A DNA stretch of 64,000 bases, from NCBI RefSeq assembly GCF_001747105.1, contig NZ_MDGQ01000005.1, forward strand, positions 2,294,001 through 2,358,000. Reading direction: 5' to 3'. This document shows, piece by piece, positions 56,079-64,000 of this stretch (positions are counted from its first letter, which is position 1; every line of letters starts with the position of its first letter). Position numbers and translations under genes: made by a program. This stretch comes from Roseivirga misakiensis. Its GTDB lineage: Bacteria; Bacteroidota; Bacteroidia; Cytophagales; Cyclobacteriaceae. Below the pieces are notes generated by a model that had not been told where the DNA came from, did not search any database, and was given only the letters and a program-made list of their open reading frames with translations.

Positions 56079-57521
56079 ATGATCGCCCTCTGGCAAAGCA
56101 TCTCTCCGTTTTTACTGCCGTTGTATTACGTCGGGATTTTCTTTGTGGTCATCCAAATTCTACTGGAGAATAGAAATCCATTAAAAACACATTCTTACCT
56201 GTTATTACTCTTACTAGTACCATTTGTTGGCTTGGTGATTTACCTGTTTTTTGGTCAGAATCATCGGAAGCTGAAAATAATGGCCAAAAGACGGCTCATA
56301 AACCAAGCTTTTGGCCCAGAATACATCCAAGACTATTTAAAAAACGAGCAGACCGAAGTTCATCCACAAGGTCATTTCGATAAGCTTATCCGTTTTCTCC
56401 ACAAAGACCTATCACCCATAAGCCTAAACAATCGGGTTACTGTGCTTCACAATGGCGAAGAGAAGTTTCCCGCGGTAATGGAAGCCATTGAAAACGCAAA
56501 ACACCACATACACATAGAATACTACATTTTTGACAATGACAGCATTGGAAAACCATTGGCAGAACTACTCATAAAAAAGGCAAAACAAGGTGTTAAAGTC
56601 AGAATGATCGTAGATGGTGTAGGGTCACTTGGGTTGAAAAAGGCTTTCTTCAAGAAAATGCTTAGCGGCGGAGTACAATTAAAGGAATACATGCCGGTAC
56701 TTTTCCCCTCTTTTACCAGTAAAATCAACTACCGAGATCATAGGAAAATCATTATTGTCGATGGAAAAATTGGTTTTACTGGAGGCATAAATGTGGACGA
56801 TCGGTACATAAATGGCGGTCAGAATAGCCTTTACTGGAGAGATACTCACCTAAAAATTGAAGGAGAGGCCGTGAAAACGCTACAGTTTTTATTCTTCTTG
56901 AATTGGCAATTTGTAAGTCAAGAAACCATTAGGGCGACTAAGCAGTATTTCCCCGAAATCACCAATCTAGGCAAGCACTGTATTCAAATAAACGCTAGCG
57001 GACCAGAACTTGATTTGGCAAGTATAATGGACTCGTTCTTTATAGCCATTACATCGGCCAAGAACCGTATTCGAATAAGTACACCTTATTTTATCCCTAC
57101 AGAAAGCATTATTGACGCGATTACGACCGCTGCTAAAAGTGATGTTGATGTAGAACTTATGATCCCATTCGATTCCGATTCACGAATCGTTCAAGCTGCT
57201 TCATTTTCATTTATTAAAAGGCTCCTCCAAGCAGGCGTCAAAGTCTACTTATACCAGAGGGGATTCTTACACGCTAAAGTCATCATAATCGATGATGGTT
57301 TTGCCTCAGTGGGAACGGCTAATATGGACTATAGGAGTTTTGACCTAAATCATGAAGTGAATACATACATTTATGACGATGAAGTGGTGGGTATTTTACA
57401 AAATCAGTTCGATCAAGACTTACAAGATTCGGAAAAAATCGACCTAAATAAATGGGAAAACAGAGGGATAAAGCAGAAATTGAAAGAATCACTTTGTAGG
57501 CTCCTTGCCCCCTTACTTTAA
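56079..57521 (+). CDS. cls: Cardiolipin synthase, phospholipase D family
   Basis: Cls joins two phosphatidylglycerols (or PG and PE) into cardiolipin. The 480 residues have two N-terminal spans, then two HKD motifs: His221, Lys223 and Asp228 in HRKIIIVD, and His398, Lys400 and Asp405 in HAKVIIID. Both are complete and the length is normal. It lies between lycopene cyclase and an acyl-CoA dehydrogenase, with small gaps. Confidence 0.95.
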   Translation: MIALWQSISPFLLPLYYVGIFFVVIQILLENRNPLKTHSYLLLLLLVPFVGLVIYLFFGQNHRKLKIMAKRRLINQAFGPEYIQDYLKNEQTEVHPQGHFDKLIRFLHKDLSPISLNNRVTVLHNGEEKFPAVMEAIENAKHHIHIEYYIFDNDSIGKPLAELLIKKAKQGVKVRMIVDGVGSLGLKKAFFKKMLSGGVQLKEYMPVLFPSFTSKINYRDHRKIIIVDGKIGFTGGINVDDRYINGGQNSLYWRDTHLKIEGEAVKTLQFLFFLNWQFVSQETIRATKQYFPEITNLGKHCIQINASGPELDLASIMDSFFIAITSAKNRIRISTPYFIPTESIIDAITTAAKSDVDVELMIPFDSDSRIVQAASFSFIKRLLQAGVKVYLYQRGFLHAKVIIIDDGFASVGTANMDYRSFDLNHEVNTYIYDDEVVGILQNQFDQDLQDSEKIDLNKWENRGIKQKLKESLCRLLAPLL

Positions 57522-57529
57522 TCACAATT

Positions 57530-59326
57530 ATGGAAAGCCAATATACCAACCTCGACACTATCAAATTCTTTTTGCATGAAGTCCACCAGATCGATCAGTT
57601 CTTAGGTAAAGGCCGTTTTTCGGCTTACGATAGCGCGAGCGTTGACATGTTTTTAGATTCTATTAAAACGCTCAGCGACAACGAACTTTTCCCATATATC
57701 AAGGAAATGGATGAAAAGCCATCTTACTATAGAGATGGTGCGATCACAATTCACCCACAATTCGAGAAGATATTCCAACAGTCGAAAGACCTAGGGCTAG
57801 TTGCCACTATTTTTAATGAAGAAGACGGTGGTTTACAAATGCCAAATGCCCTTTTTCATGCGGCCTATTACATTATGGAGGCGGCCAATAACCATGTGAC
57901 GGGCTATATAGGACTCACGGCTGGTACAGCAAATCTGATAGCTACTTTTGGCAGCCAAACCTTAAAAGACATCTTTTTACCGAAGATGCTAGACATGGAA
58001 TGGACCGGTACAATGTGCCTTACTGAACCTCAAGCTGGTAGTTCATTATCTGATATTACTACCTCAGCCACTCCAGATTCAGATGGTAGTTATAAGATTA
58101 ACGGGCAAAAAATATTCATTTCTTCTGGTGATCATCAATTTGCTTCAAACATTATTCATCTAGTCCTAGCCCGTCTTGATGGAGCACCTGAAGGCACTAA
58201 AGGAGTCTCGTTATTTGTGGTTCCGAAACACAAAGTACAAGATGGTCAGTTAGCGGATGAAAGTCAGGTAATTGTAGCAGGGGAGTTTGAAAAGTTAGGC
58301 CAAAGAGGTTACTGCACATCGCATTTAGTATTCGAAGATGCACAAGGTTGGCTAGTCGGAGAAGAGAATCATGGCCTAATGTACATGTTTCAAATGATGA
58401 ACGAGGCACGCGTTGCTACGGGTAGAATGGGCGCAGGTATTGCTTCTGCTGCATATTATGCCTCGCTTCAATATGCTCGAGAACGTCCGCAGGGCAGAAA
58501 GTTAACCTCTACAGGAGATAAAGATTTAGCTCAAGACCAGACCTTAATCATTAACCACCCCGATGTCAAGCGTATGCTGCTGCATCAAAAAGCGATTGTA
58601 GAGGGTTCACTCAGTCTGATTCTTCAAGCTTCTCAATATTTAGATGCCGAGCATTTGGCAGAAGGAGAAGAAAAGGAGCGTTACAATCTCTTGCTCGAAT
58701 TACTAACACCAGTCGTTAAGACTTATCCAGCAGAAAAAGGGCTAGAATCCGTAAGCCAAGGGCTACAAGTCCTAGGGGGATACGGTTTCTGCATGGACTT
58801 TATACTACAACAATACTATCGAGACATCAGGATTATTTCCATTTATGAGGGAACAACGGGCATCCAGTCGCTGGACCTTTTAGGGAGAAAGGTGGGACTA
58901 AAAAATGGTAAGGTACTCACTTGGTTTGGGGAAGAAATCCAAAACGACATCAAAGCTGCTTATGTTTATGAAGGTTTACAGCCTTTTGCCAAAACATTGG
59001 GTGAAAACCTGCATTTAGTCCAACAAGTTTTAGGTCAGCTTATGCCGATCGCTAAAACAGGAGATTTCGAGCAGTTCCTATCCGACGCTACCCTATTTAT
59101 GGACTTCTTCGGTACGGTAGTAATTGGTTGGCAGTGGCTAAAGATTGCAACAGCATCTCAAAAAGCATTAAGTGAAAACAGCGAACAGCAGGTATTGCTG
59201 GAAGGCAAGATCCATACGATGAAATTCTTCTATAAATATGAGATGAGTCGCACCAAAGGATTAGCACAAACCATTACCGACGAATTGAAATTGACCTTGG
59301 ACTTCGACTTAGAAATGCTGGACTAA
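57530..59326 (+). CDS. Acyl-CoA dehydrogenase with C-terminal extension
   Basis: The 598-residue flavoenzyme has CLTEPQAGSSLSDI, the FAD segment FISSGDHQF and QVLGGYGFCMDFILQQYYRD followed by IYEGTTGIQSLDLLGR, where the Glu of YEGTTG is the expected catalytic base. The extra 150 C-terminal residues (after about 445) match the DUF/AcylCoA_DH_ext type seen in long-chain FadE-like enzymes. It acts in fatty-acid beta-oxidation; chain length is unknown. Confidence 0.93.
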   Translation: MESQYTNLDTIKFFLHEVHQIDQFLGKGRFSAYDSASVDMFLDSIKTLSDNELFPYIKEMDEKPSYYRDGAITIHPQFEKIFQQSKDLGLVATIFNEEDGGLQMPNALFHAAYYIMEAANNHVTGYIGLTAGTANLIATFGSQTLKDIFLPKMLDMEWTGTMCLTEPQAGSSLSDITTSATPDSDGSYKINGQKIFISSGDHQFASNIIHLVLARLDGAPEGTKGVSLFVVPKHKVQDGQLADESQVIVAGEFEKLGQRGYCTSHLVFEDAQGWLVGEENHGLMYMFQMMNEARVATGRMGAGIASAAYYASLQYARERPQGRKLTSTGDKDLAQDQTLIINHPDVKRMLLHQKAIVEGSLSLILQASQYLDAEHLAEGEEKERYNLLLELLTPVVKTYPAEKGLESVSQGLQVLGGYGFCMDFILQQYYRDIRIISIYEGTTGIQSLDLLGRKVGLKNGKVLTWFGEEIQNDIKAAYVYEGLQPFAKTLGENLHLVQQVLGQLMPIAKTGDFEQFLSDATLFMDFFGTVVIGWQWLKIATASQKALSENSEQQVLLEGKIHTMKFFYKYEMSRTKGLAQTITDELKLTLDFDLEMLD

Positions 59327-59409
59327 CAACAATTGTATAACCTATTCTTAATCAATCTACGGCTTTACCAAAAGTCTTATTGATTTACTTTACGTTAGAA
59401 AACAACTCC

Positions 59410-60663
59410 GTGAAAAAGCAATTAATTCTCGCCACAATCCTGCTAATCATTAGCACTTTTTCTTGTGTAGAAAAGGATAACAAGTCCAATAAACCCTATG
59501 TGATTTTAATATCATTTGACGGCTTTAGGCACGATTATGTAGAGAAATACAACACCCCTAATTTTAAAGCACTGATCAAAGAAGGTGTGGCTGCAGACGC
59601 TATGCTACCCTCCTATCCAAGTAAGACTTTCCCAAATCACTACACGATAGTAACAGGAATGTACCCAGACAATCATGGTTTGGTTGACAACAATTTTTAC
59701 GATGCTGAACTAGACCTTCAATATAGCATCAGCAACCGCGACGTTGTAGAAAACCCTGCCTTCTATGGTGGGCTTCCTTTATGGCAACTGGTACAACAAA
59801 ACGACATGAAGTCAGCCTCTTATTTCTGGGTTGGCTCAGAGACATCAATCGCCGGGAGTTACCCCAACTACTATCATATCTATGATGGAAGTGTACCAAA
59901 CGATGAAAGAGTGAATGCCGTTATTGAGTGGCTTAAACTCCCTGAAAATGAAAGACCAAATTTCATATCGCTCTATTTCTCTCTAGTAGATAGTGCTGGT
60001 CATGGTTTTGGACCCAACGGAGAAAAGACGAAAGAAGCCGTGCTTGAAGCCGATAGGCTTCTGGGGTTATTAATGACTCTAGTCAATCAGATTGATCTCC
60101 CTATCAATATTGTGGTAACATCGGACCATGGCATGCATGAAATAACGCCCCAAGAAGATAGTTACATCACTGTTCCCGACTTATTAGGCGGTTTAGATCG
60201 TGATAAGTTTAGATTTGTGAGTAATGGTGCACACGGCCATTTTTACGGCGCTGACACTGCCTATTTAGCCGAAATAGCGAACATTCTTAAAACTCGTAAA
60301 GAGAGTAGCAATTATCAGGTTTTCTTTAAGGCTGAAATGCCAGAATATTGGCATTATGGTACAAATAATAGAGTTGGTGACCTCTTCGTAAAAATGAATC
60401 CGGGTCATTATCTTACTTCACCGCAAAGAAAATCGCAAGCCATAAGGCTTCAGGCTTTTCGGGGAGAGCATGGATTTGATCCTGGTGAAACCGAAGATAT
60501 GGGGGCAATTTTCTATGCAAAAGGTCCAAACTTTAAATCAGGAATGAAGATTGGCAAGTTTAGAAACATTCACGTTTATCCTTTGATTGCTAGTGTCCTC
60601 GGGATTACTTCTTTACCCGAAATTGATGGCAATTTGGAGGTCCTAAAGCCAATTCTTAAATAA
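59410..60663 (+). CDS. Type I phosphodiesterase/nucleotide pyrophosphatase lipoprotein (ENPP-like)
   Basis: The 417 residues start with GTG at 59410 (MKKQLILAT) and carry a lipobox with Cys19 (STFSC); an earlier ATG at 59380 adds ten residues that spoil the signal. The alkaline phosphatase fold is clear: Asp37 (ISFDGFR), nucleophile Thr73 (YPSKTFPNHYTIVTG), DSAGHG, VTSDHGMHE and GEHGFDP. It would hydrolyse nucleotides or phosphodiesters outside the cytoplasm. Confidence 0.92.
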   Translation: MKKQLILATILLIISTFSCVEKDNKSNKPYVILISFDGFRHDYVEKYNTPNFKALIKEGVAADAMLPSYPSKTFPNHYTIVTGMYPDNHGLVDNNFYDAELDLQYSISNRDVVENPAFYGGLPLWQLVQQNDMKSASYFWVGSETSIAGSYPNYYHIYDGSVPNDERVNAVIEWLKLPENERPNFISLYFSLVDSAGHGFGPNGEKTKEAVLEADRLLGLLMTLVNQIDLPINIVVTSDHGMHEITPQEDSYITVPDLLGGLDRDKFRFVSNGAHGHFYGADTAYLAEIANILKTRKESSNYQVFFKAEMPEYWHYGTNNRVGDLFVKMNPGHYLTSPQRKSQAIRLQAFRGEHGFDPGETEDMGAIFYAKGPNFKSGMKIGKFRNIHVYPLIASVLGITSLPEIDGNLEVLKPILK

Positions 60664-60695
60664 TTGCCAGTAATTTTACGACTCAATCATTTCCT

Positions 60696-61262
60696 ATGAG
60701 TCTTATTGATAAAAACGCAGCGCTCATCTTAATTGACCTTCAAAAAGGATGGGCAAACGAGGCGCACTGGGGCGGTAATAGAAATAACCCAAACGCAGAA
60801 GCTGTTGCCCTAGAGTTACTCAATACTTGGAGAGCCAATAACCTCCCAATTTTTCATGTAATTCATGGATCTCAAGATCCAAACTCAGAATTGCACCCGG
60901 ATAAGCCAGGCTTTGAAATGTTAGATGACCTCAAACCACAAGATTCCGAACCACTTTTAGTGAAAAATGTGAATTCTGCATTTATAGGTACCGATCTGCA
61001 AGAAAGACTCGAAAAGCAAAACATAAAAACCCTTGTCATCGCAGGCCTTACGACTAACCATTGCGTTTCAACAACCACCAGAATGGCTGGAAATTTCGGT
61101 TTTGAAGTATTCTTAATCGCAGACGCCACTGCTACATTTGATAGAAAAGGCTTGAACGGCGAAGTATTCCCAGCAGAAATGATCCACCAAACTGCTTTGG
61201 CAAGTTTAAATGAGGAATTTGCCACCGTGATGGACAAAGCTGACTTAATGGAAATACTCTGA
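60696..61262 (+). CDS. Cysteine hydrolase, isochorismatase/nicotinamidase family
   Basis: The 188-residue protein has the catalytic triad Asp14 (LIDLQKGW), Lys90 (VKNVNSAF) and Cys123 (GLTTNHCVSTT). Family members hydrolyse nicotinamide, isochorismate, ureidoacrylate or similar amides and ethers; the substrate is not evident. The Tyr/His metal set of nicotinamidases is not clear, so I do not call it PncA. Confidence 0.9.
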   Translation: MSLIDKNAALILIDLQKGWANEAHWGGNRNNPNAEAVALELLNTWRANNLPIFHVIHGSQDPNSELHPDKPGFEMLDDLKPQDSEPLLVKNVNSAFIGTDLQERLEKQNIKTLVIAGLTTNHCVSTTTRMAGNFGFEVFLIADATATFDRKGLNGEVFPAEMIHQTALASLNEEFATVMDKADLMEIL

Positions 61263-61273
61263 TTTTAATCATA

Positions 61274-61303
61274 TTTCAATAAGCATCTTATTCATTATGT
61301 TTG
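61274..61303 (+). promoter_or_regulatory. Predicted promoter of the Rieske oxygenase gene
   Basis: TTTC (61274-61277) and TATGTTTG (61296-61303) are 18 bases apart, the same arrangement as before leuS. The ATG at 61311 follows after only seven bases, so the message may be leaderless. Confidence 0.45.
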
Positions 61304-61310
61304 TATTTGA

Positions 61311-62363
61311 ATGAAAGCAAGCAAATCGAATAACCTTCGTAATATTTGGTACATGGCCTGCCATGGTAGTGCGCTTAAAAAAGGAGCGACTATCGAAAAG
61401 GAAATTGATAGCGAAAAAATCCTTCTCGGCCGCGACGAACAAGGCAAAGTCTTCGCCCTGAGAAACCAATGTCCGCATAGAGGTATTCCACTAACTTATG
61501 GCAAATTCGATGGCTGTGAAATTGAATGCTGCTATCACGGTTGGCGCTTCAAAACGGATGGCACTTGCTCAAAAATACCTGCGCTACCACCCAACACTAA
61601 ACTAGATGTAACTAAAGTCAGGGCGCCTTATTACCCTGTAAGAGAAGTTCACGGTTTAGTAATGATTTACTTGCCAAAAGATATGCGCAAACCCGAGGAT
61701 ATTGATGAAAGCTTGTTTCCTCAATTTCCATTGCCGAAGGAAAAGTCCTTCGACCTAGTCACCGCTAAACCGATGGCTTGTAGCCTGGACCACTCTGTTA
61801 TTGGTTTAATTGACCCTGCTCACGTTCCTTTCGTACATCAATCGTGGTTTTTCAGAAAAAGCAATAATCTAAAACTGAAAGAAAAGAACTTTGCGCCTTC
61901 TCATTTGGGCTTTACGATGGTGAGGCACGCGCCTTCTAAAAACTCGGCGGCCTACAAGATTCTAAAGAAGGAACAAACCACAGAGATTAGTTTTCAAATT
62001 CCAGGTATTAGAATTGAGCATATAAAAGTCGGCGAAAATGTGATCCTAATCATGACTACGTTGACGCCAATTAATGAACACCAAACCGAACTCACTCAGT
62101 TTATCTATACCGACATTAATTGGTTTAAGTGGCTGAGGCCGATCTTTTATCGGTTTGCCGATACATTCATCCAACAGGATGTTGATGTTTTCCAAAAATT
62201 AAAAGAGGGGCTTAATAATAACCCACCGCTGATGCTCATGGGCGACCCCGATATGCAGGCCAAATGGTACAACGCAATTCGCGCGAGATATGAAAAATGT
62301 CAAGAGGAAAACACGCCTTTTGAGAACCCAATTAAAGCACAAACATTATATTGGCAGACCTAG
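61311..62363 (+). CDS. Rieske non-heme iron oxygenase alpha subunit
   Basis: The 350 residues bind a Rieske [2Fe-2S] cluster through Cys54 and His56 (CPHRG) and Cys73 and His76 (CCYHGWRF). The mononuclear iron site follows as Asp168, His171 and His176 in IDPAHVPFVHQ. It would hydroxylate an aromatic, carotenoid or sterol-like substrate; a reductase partner is not adjacent. The upstream carotenoid and lipid genes on the same strand make a lipid substrate plausible (inference). Confidence 0.9.
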   Translation: MKASKSNNLRNIWYMACHGSALKKGATIEKEIDSEKILLGRDEQGKVFALRNQCPHRGIPLTYGKFDGCEIECCYHGWRFKTDGTCSKIPALPPNTKLDVTKVRAPYYPVREVHGLVMIYLPKDMRKPEDIDESLFPQFPLPKEKSFDLVTAKPMACSLDHSVIGLIDPAHVPFVHQSWFFRKSNNLKLKEKNFAPSHLGFTMVRHAPSKNSAAYKILKKEQTTEISFQIPGIRIEHIKVGENVILIMTTLTPINEHQTELTQFIYTDINWFKWLRPIFYRFADTFIQQDVDVFQKLKEGLNNNPPLMLMGDPDMQAKWYNAIRARYEKCQEENTPFENPIKAQTLYWQT

Positions 62364-62376
62364 TTAATAAGCCACG

Positions 62377-62952
62377 ATGAAAAAATTTCAAAATCTACTT
62401 TTCCTCTCTTTTGCGCTACTCACTTTAGCCTGTGGTAATGATGATGGGCCTGGTATCACAGAAGAACAACGTCAGTTAATTATGGGTGATGCCACTGGCG
62501 ATGGGGTTGTACAATTGGGGTTAACTGCGCCAATTACCGTTGATGTAGATTTAGTCCATTCAAACACTAGAGAGCTGGATATTAACTTTGATAGCGAAAC
62601 GGATATAGTTGTAAGAGCTTATGAGGATTTTGGTGGAAACCCAAGAGGTTTAACGATTACAACTAGTAATACCTCCACTAGGATTCTGCTGGACGATAAT
62701 GGAAACGTTCGTGCCCTCAATGCAGGTGAAGTAACGACAGTTTTATCCACAACTTGGGCCATGGCCGATGCATTGCCTTTAGCTGTTTTAGACGGCCAAA
62801 CCATTTCGGGTATTTGGAATGGGTTGCAAAACAAATATGTGGCGGTGAGAATGGATGTGGGTAATAGTAGATTCTTAGCATGGATTGAATTAAGCGTAGA
62901 TAATTACGACAACTACAAATTCCATAACTACGCGTTAAAACAAGTCCCCTAA
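62377..62952 (+). CDS. Lipoprotein of unknown function
   Basis: The 191 residues start with a lipoprotein signal ending LACGND (Cys19). The remainder looks like one beta sandwich with Asp- and Asn-rich loops (VDVDLVHSNTRELDINFDSETD). I recognise no family. It lies 13 bases after the Rieske gene and overlaps the facing MmcQ-like gene by four bases. Confidence 0.72.
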   Translation: MKKFQNLLFLSFALLTLACGNDDGPGITEEQRQLIMGDATGDGVVQLGLTAPITVDVDLVHSNTRELDINFDSETDIVVRAYEDFGGNPRGLTITTSNTSTRILLDDNGNVRALNAGEVTTVLSTTWAMADALPLAVLDGQTISGIWNGLQNKYVAVRMDVGNSRFLAWIELSVDNYDNYKFHNYALKQVP

Positions 62953-63302
62953 AGGCTTTTTAGCTCTTCTTTTAATTTCTTGCTTAAACTGCTGGCTACC
63001 AATTCATAGGAATGATCGATTAAGTCTCTGATCATGTTATCAGGAACTGAACCATCTACAAAAACGGAATTCCAATGGGTTTTATTCATATGCCATCCGG
63101 GGCGGATGCCTTCCCATTGTTCCCTTAATTCTGCGGATTTTTCTGGCTCACATTTAAGGTTAATAAATTCGAAATGGTCTAAACCAGTCAGGGCAAACAT
63201 TTTACCCATCACTTTTAGCACTAGGGTATCTGGGCCAAAAGGTGTTTCCTCAGTAACGCCGGGTTTGGCGATACAATAATCTCTGAACTCATCGATATAC
63301 AT
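62949..63302 (-). CDS. MmcQ/YjbR family protein
   Basis: The 117 residues show the family pattern: FRDYCIAKPGVTEETPFGP, VLKVMGKMFAL, INLKCEPEKSAELREQ and WHMNKTHWNSVFVDG. The fold resembles a DNA-binding domain, but no function is established. I start at ATG 63302; the longer frame would begin at TTG 63311. Confidence 0.9.
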   Translation of the reverse strand: MYIDEFRDYCIAKPGVTEETPFGPDTLVLKVMGKMFALTGLDHFEFINLKCEPEKSAELREQWEGIRPGWHMNKTHWNSVFVDGSVPDNMIRDLIDHSYELVASSLSKKLKEELKSL

Positions 63303-63326
63303 TGAGTTCAATTTAATTATCCTCTT

Positions 63327-63551
63327 TTACATTCGGGAGATAAACCTTCCAATTATCACAGCGGCGGCTATCAAAAACATCACGATTGATATTTTATTTA
63401 CTGTGTGCATGGCCTTCAAGTTGAAATTGCTAGGTCGGTTGGCATCTTTCTTCCTAAAGAAATAACCCCAAACCGGACCAAAATCAAAGGCTTCTTTCGC
63501 TGTCAATTTCACCTTCTTATTCTCTTCAATGTTCTTATTTTCTTCTGACAT
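63327..63551 (-). CDS. Small membrane protein (DUF6728-like)
   Basis: The 74 residues have a charged N-terminus, FDFGPVWGYFFRKKDANRPSNF and one membrane span (about 52-70). From memory this fits DUF6728, a Bacteroidota family of unknown role; I could not check. It follows ispG after four bases, so it is part of the same message. Confidence 0.78.
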   Translation of the reverse strand: MSEENKNIEENKKVKLTAKEAFDFGPVWGYFFRKKDANRPSNFNLKAMHTVNKISIVMFLIAAAVIIGRFISRM

Positions 63552-63555
63552 ACTC

Positions 63556-64000
63556 CTACATTTCTACGGCTTGCGGTTCCATCCACTTACCATCTGCCCT
63601 AATTATTTCTATCAATTCGTCAACTGCATGCTCCGAAGGGACTCCCCTCTTTACCACATCTTGACCCTTATACAAAGTGATTTTACCTTTACCCGAACCC
63701 ACATAACCAAAGTCTGCATCGGCCATTTCTCCTGGACCATTTACGATACAGCCCATAATGCCAATCTTCACACCTTTTAAGTGATCCGTACGTTTACGAA
63801 TCATTGCCGTAGTTTCTTGTAAGTCGAAAAGTGTTCTACCGCAACTCGGACAAGAAATATATTCGGTCTTGGTCATTCGAGTTCTACCTGCTTGAAGTAT
63901 TCCGAAAGCCGTTTGATTCTTCAGTTTTAGGGTATCAAGATTATCTGAGGCATTTGCTGAAAGCATAACCCCATCTCCAAATCCATCTACTAATAATCCA
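63556..64000 (-). CDS. ispG: 4-hydroxy-3-methylbut-2-enyl diphosphate synthase, C-terminal part
   Basis: IspG makes HMBPP in the non-mevalonate isoprenoid pathway using a [4Fe-4S] cluster. The visible 147 residues run to the window edge with the frame open (GLLVDGFGDGVMLSA). CPSCGR and MGCIVNGPGE carry the three cluster-binding Cys, and DFGYVGSGKGKITLY is conserved. The N-terminal part lies outside the window. Isoprenoid supply links it loosely to the lycopene cyclase at 54932. Confidence 0.96.
   Translation of the reverse strand, partial: GLLVDGFGDGVMLSANASDNLDTLKLKNQTAFGILQAGRTRMTKTEYISCPSCGRTLFDLQETTAMIRKRTDHLKGVKIGIMGCIVNGPGEMADADFGYVGSGKGKITLYKGQDVVKRGVPSEHAVDELIEIIRADGKWMEPQAVEM

Overview
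The window looks like a chromosomal segment of a Bacteroidota bacterium, most likely order Cytophagales (inference). The supports are an AT-rich sequence with almost no Shine-Dalgarno sites, several upstream matches to the Bacteroidota promoter element TAnnTTTG, a fused phosphoserine phosphatase/3-phosphoglycerate dehydrogenase, a histone H1-like Hc1 protein, a lycopene cyclase, an alpha-oxoamine synthase of the sphingolipid/sulfonolipid kind, an ECF sigma/anti-sigma-like/sensor triad, and many Bacteroidota-type lipoproteins and DUF families. I see no rRNA, tRNA, CRISPR array, prophage or insertion sequence.

Layout. 1-1589 (minus): kdsC-kdsA, overlapping the start of a Wza-like polysaccharide export lipoprotein cut by the left edge. 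1693-6373 (plus): penicillin-acylase-family hydrolase, small membrane protein and SerB-SerA fusion, chained by overlapping stops and starts. 6503-11963 (plus): amidohydrolase lipoprotein, a 454-base gap rich in inverted repeats, MFS transporter overlapping a class V aminotransferase, and a tandem universal stress protein. 12003-13777 (minus): MFS transporter and MarR regulator. 13942-15554 (plus): ECF sigma operon. 15638-20500 (plus): xseA-xseB-ligA-unknown-dapA, ended by a terminator shared with the facing hc1 gene. 20829-22079 (minus): alpha-oxoamine synthase, divergent from accC-DUF1015-maf (22234-25580). 25627-29176 (minus): sdaAB-tolC-hlyD. 29258-33190: class IV aminotransferase overlapping thyA tail to tail, then an RND/MMPL exporter. 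33187-37433 (minus): phosphatase-PspC-lipoprotein-DUF5723. 37540-41294 (minus): FtsX-like permease and a D-amino-acid lyase-like PLP enzyme. 41422-43005 (plus): SPFH protein, DUF4177-like protein, Arc-family repressor and SdpI. 43010-45196: GT39 glycosyltransferase and GtrA, divergent. 45211-54780: DUF4197 and other envelope proteins, with leuS. 54932-62952 (plus): lycopene cyclase, cardiolipin synthase, acyl-CoA dehydrogenase, phosphodiesterase, cysteine hydrolase, Rieske oxygenase and a lipoprotein. 62949-64000 (minus): MmcQ-like protein, small membrane protein and the C-terminal part of ispG.

Function. Most of the window is housekeeping and envelope biology: KDO, lipid and isoprenoid/carotenoid steps, serine synthesis and breakdown, DNA repair and translation. 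The best candidate for an under-described system is the four-gene SPFH/DUF4177-like/Arc/SdpI operon at 41422-43005. Two overlapping inverted repeats lie between its predicted promoter and its first ATG, as expected for autoregulation by the encoded ribbon-helix-helix protein. Other points worth checking are the hairpin-rich gap at 8253-8450, a LytTR-like pair of direct repeats upstream of the FtsX permease, and promoter positions that move the starts of several genes. Four small genes too short for usual ORF cutoffs or cut by the edge are listed: the Wza-like fragment, hc1, the DUF4177-like gene and the Arc-family gene.
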